Notes: generated by a model not told the origin, from the letters alone. 64,000 nt of DNA from Chiridota heheva (GCA_020152595.1 JAIGNY010001477.1:135001-199000); one strand, 5' to 3'. Numbered from the stretch's first letter, positions 43,640-56,308 are shown. Numbers and translations: made by a program.

Positions 43640-43960
43640 AAGGCCCCTGTCCTGAGGAGAGCAAACGTTGGAGGTGTGATGGTGTGGAAGCTTTCCTCAG
43701 GACAAGGATTTTGCACTTTTTTGTTAATTTATATTGTAAAATGGTAATGTTGTCTTCATGTATATTTCATGAGTCGTGGTAGTCCACCTAGTGAAATCAA
43801 ATATATAAAAACAACGCAAAAATGCGCCAGAACCAGTGAAACCAAAAACAACATAAAAAGTGAGCCAGAACCAGCTCAACCCAATTAGTGAAACAAAAAC
43901 GACGCAAAGTGGGCCAGAACCAGTGAAAACAAAAACAACCAATTAGAATCGGTGCGCCAG
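43640..43960. repeat. Short hairpin followed by imperfect GCCAGAACCAGTGAAAC repeats
   Basis: GTCCTGAGGA (43650-43659) and TCCTCAGGAC (43694-43703) can pair around a 34-nt loop. From about 43800 the motif GCCAGAACCAG with GTGAAACAAAAACAAC recurs four times at uneven spacing. Confidence 0.6.
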
Positions 43961-43969
43961 AACCCCCCT

Positions 43970-46550
43970 TTTGTATACTACTCCACTGTACATGCCACCA
44001 GTATGTATGTCAAAAAGTGTATTGTAGGATATCACTAATAGCTATGGTATATGTAAGTGGCTCAAAGTTTGTACGGGCCGAAAGTTTGTGCACCCCAGTA
44101 ATTCTCCGACCTCGACAAAAGGTAACATCAAACTCATGATTTCACCTGTTATTTTAATAAATTTTGATTAAAACTTTGACTATATTTTCAATGAATAAGC
44201 ACTCTGGAAATTGATATTTTTTTCAATTTTGTCCTTCTTGTAGTTTCGTTCAAGCCTGTTTACGCTCAACTGGTACAGCTGCTAAAAGTTGCATGTTTAT
44301 CATTGGTGCACAAACTTTGGCGTAGTCGCAGTTTTACCAAAACAAATTCAATTTCTTTTTTCTTTGACCTGTTTGATGAATATCTGAACATTAAGTAAAT
44401 ATCGAGCATCTGTGGATTTATCATGGATATGGGTAGAATTTAAAGAATTTATTTGCATTTCTGACAAATTCTTTTTATCATTTCTTATATAGGCCTAGGC
44501 CAACGTTAGGCCAAAAGAAAAAGAAAAATGTAATCCCTAAGCTTCACGAACTTCAGACCATTTAGCCTGATGCATTCTCTTCAACTTTAAACTTAAAAGT
44601 AAATGCATGATTGATGAACGCACCAAAAAATCTAATAAGCCTAACCTAGTATTCAATTCATATACGCCAGTAATATGTATATTTTTAATAATGATAATTG
44701 TTTTGTTTACATTGATCGATAGCCCTACGCCTGGTGCTGGTTGCTAATTTATTTTCACAAACAATATAGGAGTTTGCACTCATTTGAGTTAAGAGTTAAG
44801 CCAATCAGAGAAGCAAAAATTTGTACCATTACTATCCTGTTTGGGAAAATATTCACGGCAGGCTGGTAGGCCTACTAGTATTAGTGCCAATGCAATGGAT
44901 GTTCCTAATCTTATGTTACGACTGCAGTTTTCAAAACAATGACCCCCATCACCCGCTAATTACTGACAAACTGGCCTTGCCCTACTGCAGTACTATAACT
45001 TAAGCCTAACTCTACCAGGGCTTTGAAAAAAGCGAGCCCAATTTTCATAACTTTTTTTCTCATATGCATTTTTGACAACTTTCTTTTCATTTTCTTTTGT
45101 TACATATTTATCTTTTGAGTAATAAAAGCTAATTTAGAAAATATTGACAAAAATATGCAAATTAAGTAATTTGTGGCTAAATTTGGTCAGCAAATGGTTA
45201 ATCTTTGCAGAAGTATAACTTCTTGTCAATATAGAAAACAGAGATTTGTGTTACATATTTAGATTCTTTAAGAATTTTCTTTTCCAATAGTACTAATCTA
45301 TAATTTTTACAAATAAAGGAAAGATGAAAAAACATCAAAAATGATAAAAGTCAAAGACCCCTGAAAGCTGCAGCAGAAAAATAATTACGCGGTCGTCACG
45401 TTGAGACTCGAACCCAGAGCGCTGGCGTGCTGGCGGTGTACACTTCCTCTGCACTACGTAGTCGATCAAATTGGAGAGTTGAAATATATTTCTTATAAGA
45501 CAGGTTCTAAATAGAGGGGGGTATGCCTTTATTTATATATCAAATAAAAGGAAATTTCACGCGCTTTCGAACAGTGGTTCAACGAAGCATGTGCGGTGTA
45601 AGGTTTGGGTACACCTTTCTTTTTTTTTAAACGGGTCAAAAATGGCAGAAATTTATGAAATTTTAAAGAAATTTCGCCAGAACAAACGATTGCAGGTAGG
45701 GATTATAAAAATTAGACCATAAACCAATACTATCATGTCTTAGGACTTGCGTTTTTGATTTTAAAGCAAAAATGTTATCTTAAAGGTATTGTACGATTTT
45801 AAAGAAAGAAAAACATTTTTTGTAAATATTTTAGCAATTTTCTAGTTTTACCCTTTCTCAATATACTTTTTCCCAAAATTCTGTAATATGACCCCTATGA
45901 AAAAGTTTCATTTTGTGAAAGAAATATCTGAGTAATTTAAAATGATACCAAAATTACTCCTATAGGACTATGGTAAAGTTCCTATTTATAGAAAAAGATG
46001 GTTTGAAAACGGCGATACTATCGCCGCGTGGTAGAGTTAGAATTAAAGGCCTAGGCCCTACTGCACTTCTAAGGTTAACTAAATTGTTGAGTTTGTTGAC
46101 AGCGTAAGACTAAATTCTCACCAAGTTTCTTTCTCTTATATTCCCGTATCACAAGGCTTGTTAGAATGATTGACAGTAACTGTTGGGTCAGTAGATTATA
46201 TGCTGGTTGTCTCGTCTTGTACTCAACCTTGCATCAAGGAGCAGGAGTTACAACCTTCTGAGATCTGAAAACTTGTTAACATCTTATAATATATTGTTAC
46301 ATAATACTTAACAGCTTTTTGAGACTGTATGCAATGTTCTGTTGCACAACTCTGCAACTTGCATACCGGTAGCACAGTACTAATTATTTTTTGATCAGTG
46401 AGCCAAAAAAAAAAAAAACAGAACTCTCCAAAAATGAAAAACAGAAAATATTAACAATGAAGAGCTGCCAATGAATTTTGTGCAAGTAAAACTAAAATAA
46501 TGTAAATATCGGTACGATTATCTTGACGACAAATATGGGGGGCTCTTTAA
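43970..46550. other. Long stretch without arrays or a recognisable gene
   Basis: This is one of the least repetitive parts of the window. I find no reading frame with recognisable protein features, only short frames such as 44821-45003. A tRNA-like segment lies at 45398-45478. Confidence 0.45.
45398..45478 (-). other. tRNA-like sequence with A and B boxes (pseudogene or SINE head)
   Basis: On the minus strand TAGTGCAGAGG fits the RNA polymerase III A box and GGTTCGAGTCT fits the B box, 29 bases apart. The acceptor ends do not pair and the T stem is imperfect, so a functional tRNA is unlikely. Confidence 0.5.
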
Positions 46551-46551
46551 A

Positions 46552-46790
46552 ACAACACATCACATGGTGACCTCGGCCCTGAAAAGAGCAACACATCATA
46601 TGGGGACCTGGGCCTGGAAAAGAGTAACACATCACATGGGGACCTGGGGCCCGGAAATGAGCAAGACATCACATGGGGACCTGCGCCCGGAAAAGAGCAA
46701 CACATCACCTGGGGCCCGGAAAAGAGCAACACATCACATGGGGACCTGGGCACGGAAAAGAGCAACACATCACATGGGGACCCGGGGTGT
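46552..46790. repeat. About 36-bp minisatellite, about seven units
   Basis: Units contain GAGCAACACATCACATGGGG followed by ACCTGGGCCCGGAAAA. One unit is shortened. Confidence 0.93.
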
Positions 46791-48611
46791 CTTTTCTGAG
46801 GTCCCCAAAAAGCCGATCATTTTCAAACTAATGCTTTACAGGACTTGAAAGAGCAGCTCTGTGATTTTACATTACGTTTTGGCACGTTAATTAGCAACCT
46901 ATAGGTATATAATCCATAGCTATGATATTGATATCTGCGTTTCTTTATTGTACTGTTTCTTTCCGTAAATGAAGTAATCCCCCAGATCCATTAAACCAGT
47001 CTGCTAGAGTTGATAATTTATGCGGACACATTCTCCCGTATATATGGGACTGACAAAATTCTGTTTATGAATAAATAATCGACACAAAATAAAGGCATAG
47101 GCCTATATCGTCCATGACTATTCTTAAAGATAAATTAATTTGGGGGCAATTTTCATTTTCAAAAAGAGCATTTTTGTAATTTTTCGGAAAAGTGGGAGGC
47201 ACGTTTTTCCCAGTGCCCCTCATGAGCACACAAGTCCAGCAGAGATGGCGGGGCATTTTCAAAACTGTGGGGACCCTTTCTTCCTACGGCCACTCACCCC
47301 GATGCCCCTAAAATATTCCTTTTTAATCAATTACAAATCACTTTAAGACAATCGAGGAATACTACAGAAATTGTATCCCACCTATGCAATTTCAAATGCT
47401 TCGTTTTGAAAAATCATATTTACTATCATCATATTTATGTGTTAGCTATCTTTAATTTTCAATATTACATAATTTTTGTGGAGTCCTGCAGAGCAAGCTT
47501 TACAGGCAGGGCGCCATAGAGATAACACTTGTCATTTACAAGTCCCCGACACCAGGGGCTGCATGGGGGCTATAATTTTCAAAGCAATCAATCTAAAAAT
47601 AAGCCCAACGTGTATTTGCCAACATCAGTTGTATGCTAAACTGAAGTTTTGTTTTGCTTGGTTAAGGGTGGGAGTGTCATTGTTTTGAGCTAAAACCTCA
47701 TAAATCTATAAAACTTCGGGTTTTTTTTATCATCAAATAATGAAAGTACTTTTATTGTCAACCAAAAACAACCCCTCCCCGGTAGGTTGGCCCATGATGA
47801 AAGCCCTACAATCTCCTTACAATTGTCATATTGTGTGCTGTGGACCCCAGACGGTGTCGCTACAGGAAGCCAAGTGTGGGGGTATCTTACCACCTACAAC
47901 GTTGGATGTCAGTTGAAAATTAAGTGGTAAAAAATATAACAGTTGGTAATTCAACTAACGTCCCTTCAAACTTCCAATCTAACCGTAGTTTTGACCAGTT
48001 TTTCTGACTGACTGACTGAGAATAATCTGGCCTATTTCTTATTTGGGGTTCAAGCATTCAAAAATTTGACTAAAATTATGCGATCAACTAAAATCTTATT
48101 CTTTGCTCCTTGACTCCTATACCAGGGCTTCGTCCGTCAGGGACCACAAAATACCTATCTTTCAAGAAAAGTTTGTTCTCTGCGTATTTAGATATTGTAG
48201 CCCAAATGCCATTGTAGATTTTACGTAAAAGCTTCTTCTTCTTATCAATTGAATTTTAAAAGTTTTTGTACAATTTGAAGCCATTTAGGCCTCCTTAACA
48301 ACAAGAAATCTTCACCGTGAGCTTTCAATTTGCTTCGCCTCTAGCTCTTGAACAGGGCTTCGCCCCTGGACTCACAATTATGTCCGAATTTGTTCAATTT
48401 TACAGGGTTTTTGTCTCTGTCTGTCTGCCTGCTTAGAAATGGTAACCAAAATGCTTATTACTATGCTAGTTTAGTTTTTGTACTATTTTCGCTTACGACA
48501 ACAGGGATAAAAAAGAAAACAAATATTTGCCACTGCCACTTGGGTCTACAGTGCCCCCCCTCTAACCCCCTTCCCCCACCAAAAAAACAAAAAACATTGC
48601 CATACTCATTG
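46791..48611. other. No gene seen
   Basis: Mixed sequence with several short unrelated open frames. C-rich tract at 48553-48580. No supportable feature. Confidence 0.45.
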
Positions 48612-49205
48612 CAATCAATCAATCAATCAATCAATCGCCATAAGCCTAGCGGCTCGTTGACGCACTCCGCAGGGTCATTGAATAGGATGGTCTGGCTGAA
48701 GTTTTTGAAGTAGAATTCTAGACCACCCTGCAGTAGCCAGATCAGATGCAGACAATCCACTCCAACTTTTCAGGCCATCCATCCACCTGACACGCGGGCG
48801 CCCAGCATATCTTTTGGTACCAGAGGGAAGGCCTGACATCATGGGGGCAAGGCCTTTACGTACACAATGTCCATGCCACTTAGCTTGTTGCTCCAGGATT
48901 AGGTCAGATGAAAAAAGCCATCTATTTCCAATCAGATGTTGTAGGTGGTCATTGGAAATTTTGTCAGACCATGTAAGTCCAAGCAGGCGCCGCCAGATAG
49001 TTCTACCAAATGTATCAAGAACTGACAGGTCATTTTTCTTCATTGTCCAGGTTGATGCACCATATGTAAGTCTGGCCATGACAAGGGACTTAATGAGAAG
49101 CATCTTCACCTCTAAGTCAATGTGAGTGGATTTTATGTAACTACACTGGTTAATGCTCTGCTTTGCCATTGCAATGCGGCTTCGTATTTCTGCAGAATCA
49201 TCATT
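48612..49205 (-). pseudogene. 5'-truncated LINE: C-terminal end of reverse transcriptase ORF
   Basis: A minus-strand frame, open from about 49203 to a stop at 48677-48675, encodes the tail of a non-LTR retrotransposon polymerase. It begins DDSAEIRSRIAMAKQS, then KMLLIKSLVMARLTYGASTW, IWRRLLGLTWSDKISN, KWHGH and GRPRVRWMDGLKSW. Catalytic reverse transcriptase and endonuclease domains are absent, as in a copy truncated at its 5' end. After a short 3' UTR it ends in six CAAT tetranucleotides (48612-48636), as in RTE- or CR1-like 3' tails. The clade is inferred. The 175-codon frame is intact, which suggests a fairly young insertion. Confidence 0.82.
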
Positions 49206-50024
49206 GCGTTAAATTTTTTATAGAATACAAATATGGTAGAATTATATGTAAACTGTAAATGTTGTTCATTTCTCCCCAAACAGATTTCAAACTTTTGCAC
49301 CCCCTCCCCCCCCCTTCCCCTTCCCATCAAAGCTGCGTCGAAGACACATCTCACCTCTATCATTTTCTAAACTTGTCAGAAATAATTCTTTCAATTTTTA
49401 AGAAAAATACATGTTTCAAGCATGTGCCACCATTGGCACAAAATGACGTCATTGATCAGCTGTTATGCGTTCTAAGCAGCATAGCATTCCTCCCATTTCA
49501 TCATTGCATGCATGCATGCGTAAGTACTTTTACCGTTATACAGTACAGTGTAGCCGACCTACATACTTGGATACTGGGACTACACTGCATATTTGTATTA
49601 GGACTGTGTGGTGGATTGCCTGGTAGGCCTATCCGTTAGTCGTTTGACGACATTTATGATCGTGTCTTTATTGAATTTCTTTGGAAGATTATAAGACAAA
49701 GTGGAATTGTTTTCGTTGAAGGACGAACATAAGAATGGATTTTATATTGGTAAGATGTTCTTTACCCAATGTGTGGAGAATTATTTGCATGTTGAACGTT
49801 AGGCTCCTAAGTATTGACTCTTTTCTTTAGCCTAGGCCAACTTGTTTTGTTTTGTTTTGTAACGTTACATAATCCTCCCTTACGGGGAACTTGGCAAAAC
49901 TCCTATACGGAGCTATAGATTATACACAACTGTACGGGTTGACATTGGGATTGCCGTACGAGGGTACAATTCCTACGTTTTTTTAAATTCACAAGAAATT
50001 TTATATGTATATAATGTGTATGAT
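49206..50024. other. No gene seen
   Basis: No supportable gene. A GCATGCATGCATGCG run lies at 49505-49520 and TTTTGTTTTGTTTTG at 49842-49860. Confidence 0.45.
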
Positions 50025-50597
50025 TTAAAGAATTATTTTAGAGGTCAGACAAGTCCAAGTTATATGAAAGAAGATGTCAAAAGAAAATGAATAGTGGAGA
50101 AAGCATTTAAAAATGTTGTTCCGTTAAGGAGATGTTTAAGTTTAAAGTTTGGTTTCATTTGTGTAGAAACGACTGAAATCAGACTTGTTGTGATGTCATA
50201 GCTTCAGATTCCTCAAAGTCTTTCTGTTCTCTTATCATATTTTTCCTGTGATGTTGTGACCTAAAAACCATGAGGTATGTCAAAAAAGTAGTAAAACTGA
50301 ATCTAGGAAGGGTATTTATAATATACTATCTGAAACAAGTGAGGACAAAAATTTAAATAGTGAAAAAATTAAATAAACTTTCTTTAAAATACATAAACAC
50401 TGAAAGACATAAAGAATCTGAGGCTGTGAAATCACAACTAGTCTTATTTCAATTATTTCTACAGAAATTATACCAAACTTTAAACTTGAATGTCTTAACA
50501 GAATAAGATTTTACAATGCTTTCATTACCAATTTGTTTCTTTTGAAGCCCTCATTCATAAAAGATGGACATGCTTGACCACTAAACTAATGCTTTAA
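50025..50597. mobile_element. TTAA-type MITE family A, copy 6 (573 bp)
   Basis: TTAA-AGAATTATTTTAGAGGTC at the left and CTTGACCACTAAACTAATGC-TTTAA at the right. The interior has all family landmarks, including GTGATGTCATAGCTTCAGAT and AAAAAAGTAGTAAAACTGAA. It is older than copy 3, judging by more substitutions at the left end. Confidence 0.8.
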
Positions 50598-50899
50598 AAT
50601 GCAATGAAAGTTATTGCTAGGTGATACACTTATATTTTAAAATTATTGAATTCACTCAAATTTACCATTTAAAAAAACCTGCCTTTCTTTGTTTAATATT
50701 CCTTTTTACTTTGTAGTCTTTTTGTTATTTATCAAACAAGCAATATATATTTCATACCTAACGAAAACTTATGTTTCCGCCATACAAAAACGGTTGTTTC
50801 TGCCAAAGAAACCATGTGTTTCTGCCATAGTGGAAGCACGATGATGGAAATGCACTACATTCCAAGTTTCTTATCTCCCACAACAATCTATCACATTCT

Positions 50900-51660
50900 T
50901 TAAATTATCAAAAAAAACTTAAATGCTACTACTATGGGAGCCGTTCATTTTGATTTCAAAACATGTAGGAAATGATGTCATTAGCCCAGCAGTGTGTAGG
51001 AATGCTTTGTATTTCTTTATAATCTACCTTAATAATAATTTTTCTCAAGTTTTCCAGCTTATGAAAAATTGTTTTTTTTTTGCCAGGGTCAAGGACATTT
51101 TTGTATACACATGAAATTATCAAAACATGGTGTTAAAACTTTGTATCACATCATCTTGGAATAAAAACTTTATAAAGAAATACATTATAATTCTTATGCC
51201 CTTATTGGACAATTTGTGTCATCATGCACAAGATTTTAACAAAATGGCAGCCTCCATGTGTCAACTTCAAACATAAACATCATCCTTGATAAATGATTTG
51301 TTTCGAGTAACTTTACCTCGACAATAAAACTGCTACCTACTCAAATATTTGTTTATATTTGATCTGAAATGCTATCATTTCAGTGTATAAAAGGTTGCAT
51401 TTGGCCAAAAAAGATTTTTTTTTTTTGCCTACCTTCCTACCCATTTTTTTAAACCCACTGTTACAACAAACCAACAGTTTTTTAAGGATGTTCTAATAGC
51501 TTGAGATAAGAATAAGATTTTGACTTGCTATTGTTGGTAGCTAGTATAGATTTTAATCACTCTATCATATGAAACAATGATTGTACCAGACTTAATAATA
51601 ATAATAATAAGTATAGTGCAACAAACAAAGGTCTCGAAGCGCTTAACAGTGCGGTACAAA
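50900..51660 (-). repeat. Interspersed repeat family E, reverse copy, next to an (AAT)n TATAGTGC element
   Basis: Read in reverse, this resembles 53941-54430: the blocks AATGATTGTACCAGACT, TAAGATTTTGACTT, TTATTGGACAATTTGTGTCA and TACTACTATGGGAGCC recur in opposite order. It is bounded on the right by TAATAATAATAATAATAAGT and ATAGTGCAACAAAC..CGAAGCGCTTAACA, related to 10540-10640. Confidence 0.5.
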
Positions 51661-52070
51661 AGAAAACAAGAAATCTACACCAATCAATTTTAGCATCAAA
51701 AATAAAATTTATGTCTTCTTTAAACTGGTCGTACTATTTTATGTACTCGCTATTGCTAGTATGAAATTATTTCATCTGCATAACATTTGTAGTTGTTGTA
51801 TACAAACAATTTTCAAGCCTAAAACATACATGTAAGTAGCCTTTTGTATTAGAGACTGCTGAAGGTCCATCATATTAAGATCAACCAAAAGGAATCAGCA
51901 AAAGTAAAGTAAATGTTTTGTATTAAACAAATTTAAACTTTTTTCTTGTTTTGAGCTCGACTATTCAAAGATTAGTAGAGCTAGTCTACTACCGTTGGCA
52001 TCCAGTTAAAGTTTTGGTTAAAGTTTTCATTACTAAAGTTATGAATGGTGTACATTCATGTAACTTGACA

Positions 52071-52605
52071 CGGGTAGAGGACATGGGTACTGTTCAAATA
52101 AGCACGAATGAGAGGCTGTGTGTGCATACTAATTAGCTTAGCTGCATAACAATGAAAATATTTGTATTTATGATATGTCTTATATTAAAGCGGGAGTGGG
52201 AATTTTGTTTACACAAATGATCATATATTTGAAGAGCATTGTCTACACTCAATGGTGAGGTGTAGTGTGCATATTAAATGGGTTATTTGCATAACAGTAG
52301 ACTTTCGTACAAAATTAACCTGAGATAATATAATGGTTCAGTGGTAGAGGACATTGGTACTCTTCAGTTGAGCATGATTTGGGGATTGTGTGTGCATACT
52401 AATTAGCTTATCTGCATAGCAAAATAGAAATATTTCCATTTGTGGTAGCTCTTGAAATAAAGTGGGTGTGGTGATTTTGCTTAAACAATCATGCAGTATA
52501 TGGTAAGAGCATTGTTCACACTTAATGTTGAGGTATAGTGTGCATATTGATTAGGTTATTTGCATAATATTAGACTTTGCTGCAAAATGTTTGTCCTGAG
52601 ATCAA
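52071..52605. repeat. Tandem duplication, period about 270 bp
   Basis: The segment beginning GGTAGAGGACAT.GGTACT, with GTGTGTGCATACTAATTAGC, AGCATTGT.CACACTCAATG and GTGTGCATATT..GGTTATTTGC, occurs at 52071 and 52341. The copies differ at many sites, so the duplication is old. Confidence 0.85.
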
Positions 52606-52854
52606 AAATATATGGCAGGCGAGACTTACAGTACTAACTTCACATTTCTAGTTTTGTTATGATATTGACATTCCTGATATGAATAGGAATCAAAATGTTT
52701 GTCTTGCCGTGAATAAAGAAGCAAATAAAAGTTCCCTCGCTTCTAAAGAATTTTAGATGAGGGATTTGGGAAATATAAACAATAAGTGGAATGTGGGTAG
52801 AAGATGACCTGATGATAAAGTAGCTGAAGAAATTAGGATGAGGGTGGGATTTCA

Positions 52855-53165
52855 TGTGGGATAGGGTGGAATTGTATGTAAGGCAGGGTGGTGTGGGATG
52901 TTGGCCAGGATGCATTGCCATGTAGAACAGGGTGGGTTGGCATATGGAGCAAGGTAGATTGGCATGTGGAACAGGGTGGATTGGCATGTGGAACATGGTA
53001 GGTTGACATGTGAGGCAGGGTGGAATGGCATGTGGTGGGGTGTCATTTGGGTTTCAGTTGTAATGGCATGTTGTGGTGGAATGTCATACAGTATCTGGTT
53101 TTCAGGTGTGATTGCATTGAGTATACATGTAGGCATGCGATGACATTTAGAACAGGGTAGGATGG
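52855..53165. repeat. Irregular about 22-bp minisatellite
   Basis: Units such as GGCATGTGGAACAGGGTGGA TT recur with variable length and much substitution. Overlapping minus-strand frames that repeat a P-C-S-T-C-Q motif are artefacts. Confidence 0.8.
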
Positions 53166-54451
53166 AATTTGGGATTTGAGCTTCCGTGACATGGTGACAA
53201 TTTGTGACAAAAGTTTATTGTCCAAAAATCACATTCTGTGAAATTTTGAAAATTTTGTGACAAAATGAACATAAACAGATGTATTAAAATTTGTCTGACA
53301 TTTTGTGACATGTTTTACTCCTTCACTCACACTCATTGGTAATTCGATGTTGCATTTTATTGGTGGATTCCATTTTTCATGAAACAGACATTTCCAAATG
53401 ATCCTTTCTATGAGCATCACTGGTCAACTGGTCATAATGTGTAAATCTATGCCAATCAAATGTGACAAAGGCAAAACTGATGTGACATTCTGTGCAATAG
53501 GTGCCAAAAATTATGCAACATTTGAGACATTAATGTGACAAATTTGAAATTTTGTGGTGTGACAAGCCATCAATCGTCACTCCATTCTCTGCAATGGATA
53601 TACTTGATTGCAGCAACTGCTCGATTTTGTTCACACAAAGGGAGCAACCGCTCGCAACCGCTCCATTGTGTTCACATAAAGGGAGCAACTGTTGACCTAT
53701 TAGAGGAAACAGATCAACTTGATCAGGAAAGAGTTGGGTTTAGCAAATTAAAATACAGGGAGACTTGTTTTCCTGTTCCTCTCTGTACTCCAGCGGCCGG
53801 CTCTGTGTGTGTTTGATAACATAAAGTTTCAAGTCATGACAATAATGGGTAAGATTAGAATATTGGATATTAATAAGTAATGTTAGGAGGCATAGGATGT
53901 GAGTTGGTGGTTGCTATATTTTTGGTGGAATAGTTTTCTTTAAAGGAGACATTTAGTCTGATACAATCATTATTTCATATGATAAGAGGATACAAATCTA
54001 AACCAACTGCCAAACACAGCATTTAAGTCAAAATCTTATTTCTATCTCAAGTTATTCATGTTTGTAATTGGCACCTAAAGGCTGCCATTTTGTTAAATTC
54101 TGTATTGAAATATTATACATGATGACACAAATTCCCCAATAGGGACACAACAAATTTAACGTGTTTCTTTATAAATGTGATTAAAGTTTTTATTCCAAAA
54201 TGATGTGACAAAGTTTCAACAGATTTTTTTGTTAATATCATGTGTACACACAAAATTCCTTGACCCTTACATGAGAACATTTTTTTTCTCATAACCTAGA
54301 AATCTTGAAGTAGATTAAAGAAATAGAAAGCATTCAACTGGGTTGATGACATCATAATGTGCATGTTTTGAAATCAAAATGGCAGCTCCCATCGTACTAT
54401 TTAGTAGTAGAATTATAGTTTTTAATAAATATAACAAATGTGTAAGATTAC
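53166..54451. other. Non-genic stretch including a family E repeat copy
   Basis: 53220-53560 holds a series of TGTGACAAAATG-like motifs. 53595-53690 holds GAGCAACCGCTC and GTTCACA.AAAGGGAGCAAC repeats. 53941-54430 begins TTTAAAGGAGACATTTAGTC and matches 50900-51600 in reverse. No gene is seen. Confidence 0.5.
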
Positions 54452-55025
54452 TTAAAGTAATATTCCCATGGTTTTTTGTAAAACAATTATTTGAAAGAGT
54501 ATACTTCTAGAGCCAATTTGGTACAAAAATCAGGTTGATATCATATTCCGTTAAGGAGATACGGATTTTTAGATATTTCCTAATTGCATTTTGAAGTTTT
54601 TGTACAGTATGAAGAATTCGTTGATGATGTCATAGAGACAATTCCATTGCAAATGTTTATGTATTTCTTTGAATGTTAATTGGTTGTTTCTGTATGATAA
54701 GAAACAATTTTCCAAAAGTTATTGAAGTAGGGATATTAGGAAATGTATATAAATACCTAAATTTGATCAATTTATTTTTCTAGCAGGTTTTACTAATAAA
54801 AAAGGATGATAGATTTTAATGAAATACGTCACTTTTGTGGGAGAATGTGTTGCTGTGTTGTCATACTGAGCCTTTTCCTATTCGTTTATTGGCATTTTTT
54901 GTGAACCTTGAAATTGTAATATCTCCTTGTAGGAATAACATATCAACATGTTTTTTGTACTAAATTGTTTCTAAAAAATTTCTCTTTATGAAAGGTAACA
55001 AAAAAACATGGGAATATTCTTTTAA
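54452..55025 (-). mobile_element. TTAA-type MITE family B, copy 2 (574 bp)
   Basis: TTAA-AGTAATATTCCCATGG at the left and CATGGGAATATTCTT-TTAA at the right; the inverted ends are clean. It matches 13436-14012 in the opposite orientation along its whole length. It ends about 150 bases before the acceptor of the Rap2 exon. Confidence 0.82.
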
Positions 55026-55173
55026 GGGAGTATGGAAATTTGTTATTTTTAAATCTTTCATGTGAAATAAGGATTTTATCAGACTTTATATAGGAACTCA
55101 GATAGTGGCACTTCACCTCAGTAGGGTTAATAATTTCTGATAAATTAATTTGCTTTCATTTCTGCCCATACAG

Positions 55174-55383
55174 GTGAAAATTTATTGTGTGAACGGAGAA
55201 ACTATCCTCAGGAATTCAACATTGTAGACAGAAAGCCTTCACTTTTTCTTCAGGAAATATTCCGACTGCTTGTCATTTGTCATTCCGATCTGCTTGTCAG
55301 TGGATCACCACTGAGGAAATATAAAACTCTTACAACTATTTATCATTGGAAGGAATCTATACAGTATTTTTTTAGGTGCAATC
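55174..55383 (+). other. 5' UTR of the Rap2-like gene with two candidate splice acceptors
   Basis: CATTTCTGCCCATACAG|GTGAAA gives a good acceptor with exon start at 55174. A second one, TATTTTTTTAG|GTGCAATC, would start the exon at 55376, eight bases before the ATG. No ATG lies between 55174 and the coding start. At least one upstream untranslated exon is therefore likely, and I cannot locate it. Confidence 0.6.
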
Positions 55384-55932
55384 ATGAGGGAATACAAAGT
55401 CGTTGTGTTAGGAAGTGGGGGTGTCGGAAAGAGCGCCCTCACCGTCCAGTTTGTGTCCGGAAATTTTGTGGAGAAGTACGACCCGACCATTGAAGATTTT
55501 TACCGTAAAGCGATCGAAGTGGAAAACACCATGGCAATATTAGAGATCTTGGACACGGCCGGCACTGAACAGTTTGCATCAATGCGCGATCTGTATATAC
55601 GAAATGGACAGGGTTTTCTGGTTGTCTACAGTGTAACGAGTAAACAGAGTTACGGAGACGTACTTGTAATAAGAGACCAAATTCTTCGAGTGAAAGGTTC
55701 GGAGGATGTTCCGATTGTATTGGTCGGAAATAAAGCTGACCTTGATAAAGACAGGCAAGTCCCGACAAGCGAAGGGATGATCCTTGCGAACAAATGGGAG
55801 GTTCCCTTTTATGAGACATCTGCTAAAGACACTCAGAACGTGAACGAAGTATTCGCGGATTGCGTTGTGGAAATTATGAGGCTTTTATCCCCACACAAAC
55901 CCAAAAAGAGAGTGTGCTGCAGTATAGTCTAA
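55384..55932 (+). CDS. RAP2: Rap2-like small GTPase, complete coding region
   Basis: Membrane-bound GTP/GDP switch of the Ras superfamily. Rap2 proteins act in adhesion, cytoskeletal and kinase signalling (the TNIK/MAP4K4 group are known Rap2 effectors). The 182 residues match the family length. Visible motifs are G1 GSGGVGKS (10-17), effector loop YDPTIEDF (32-39), DTAGTEQ (57-63), NKAD (116-119) and ETSAK (144-148). Phe39 separates Rap2 from Rap1 (Ser39). Thr61 instead of the Ras Gln61 is the Rap hallmark. The C-terminus is basic (KPKKR) and ends C178-C179-S-I-V, a CAAX box for prenylation with a neighbouring Cys suited to palmitoylation. The coding region has no intron. ATG at 55384 has A at -3. 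The second half diverges from vertebrate Rap2 more than the first. Confidence 0.96.
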   Translation: MREYKVVVLGSGGVGKSALTVQFVSGNFVEKYDPTIEDFYRKAIEVENTMAILEILDTAGTEQFASMRDLYIRNGQGFLVVYSVTSKQSYGDVLVIRDQILRVKGSEDVPIVLVGNKADLDKDRQVPTSEGMILANKWEVPFYETSAKDTQNVNEVFADCVVEIMRLLSPHKPKKRVCCSIV

Positions 55933-55960
55933 TGGAAATTGACATTGTTAAGGTGAGTTA
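55933..55960 (+). other. Start of 3' UTR with strong splice donor
   Basis: AAG|GTGAGT puts a consensus donor at 55953, 20 bases after the stop codon. If used, the rest of the 3' UTR lies on another exon beyond the 28-bp array. At this distance the junction should not trigger nonsense-mediated decay. Use of the site is inferred. Confidence 0.5.
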
Positions 55961-56308
55961 ATCTTTTATGTGTGTGTTTTACATACATTTTTGTAGGTGA
56001 AGTCAGAAAAGTTGGCAGTTTTAATAAGGATATCGATGTGTGAGGGGGCTGGGAGGAGTATGAGGGGAGAGAAGGTTCTTATCAAGATAAACAATTGATT
56101 GGAAGACAAGCTCAAGAACATACAGTACACAGAGTTACCAAAAGAGGTAGGTTGTATGAGGAACGTCTCAGTGTGTCAGTGTCTTTCTGAAAGAAACATT
56201 TTGTTTTTTGGAAAAAGCAGGCACTGGAGATAGAGTTCATTCACCTTTGTTAAAAATAAAAACAGGATTGATTGTGTGCCATATATTTTAAACCCTTCAA
56301 CACTCCTC

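Noticed and set aside
45398..45478. Functional tRNA gene
   Set aside because: The A and B boxes are good, but the acceptor stem does not pair and the T stem is imperfect. Kept only as a tRNA-like segment.
48348..48713. 121-codon plus-strand frame
   Set aside because: It crosses a C-rich tract and the (CAAT)n tail and reads antisense into the LINE 3' end. No recognisable protein.
55185..55493. Upstream reading frame overlapping the Rap2 start, a possible uORF
   Set aside because: It has no ATG before the Rap2 ATG (it opens at TTG) and runs through the Rap2 coding region in another frame.
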